A DNA stretch of 5,721 bases, taken from the NCBI GenBank assembly GCA_030609245.1, contig JAUWCP010000161.1:1-5721 (forward strand), given 5' to 3'. The notes under the pieces were generated by a model. That model saw nothing but the letters and a program-made list of their open reading frames with translations. It did no database searches and was not told the origin of the DNA. Position numbers and translations under genes: made by a program. The stretch's first letter is position 1, and each line of letters begins with the position of its first letter. The stretch is from Hyphomicrobium sp. GTDB taxonomy: Bacteria > Pseudomonadota > Alphaproteobacteria > Rhizobiales > Hyphomicrobiaceae. Below, one piece after another: positions 5,698-5,721 of this stretch.

Positions 5698-5721
5698 CCC
5701 GCGAAAGGCCGGCTTGACCGC

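Overview
The window reads as accessory DNA from a GC-rich alphaproteobacterium, most likely a rhizobial-type Hyphomicrobiales such as Bradyrhizobium or a relative. This rests on recognised families rather than a search: a CC0125/CC1285-like lipoprotein, a small CxxC/CxxC protein ending in WPEPYG, and two tyrosine recombinases of types I associate with that group. Many genes are short, broken or truncated, as expected at the edge of an integrated element or in a decaying genomic island.

Layout. Bases 1-92 hold the start of a RelB/DinJ antitoxin gene on the minus strand, with a good ribosome binding site and a perfect 13-bp palindrome over its probable -10 box. A gene-poor stretch follows, with one 26-codon hydrophobic reading frame. 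On the plus strand come a lipoprotein gene broken by a one-base shift in a G run (437-903) and a small zinc-ribbon-like gene with no normal start codon (to 1159). A 9-bp-stem hairpin separates it from the convergent minus-strand genes.

From 1189 to about 3881 all credible genes lie on the minus strand. In transcription order they are: a C-terminal winged-helix-like fragment, possibly from a phage or plasmid replication protein (about 3850-3591); an HNH endonuclease with an N-terminal zinc site, basic helical repeats and a frameshift near its start (3390-2583); a small three-helix membrane protein overlapping its 3' end (2614-2333); a small winged-helix-like protein (2027-1794); and a 91-residue protein of unknown function (1464-1189). 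This resembles a phage-type or integrative-element module.

The right end is a recombination locus. A 5'-truncated tyrosine recombinase (homology from about 3852, stop at 4796) reads toward a remnant of tRNA-Gln (4889-4933, minus strand) that runs from the anticodon loop to the CCA end and is a probable attachment-site core. A 12-bp direct repeat lies between them. Beyond the remnant is a second, complete recombinase made only of a catalytic domain (5059-5697). The arrangement fits a junction between two elements that used the same tRNA-Gln gene, or a scar of repeated integration there. I see no CRISPR array, rRNA gene or complete tRNA gene.
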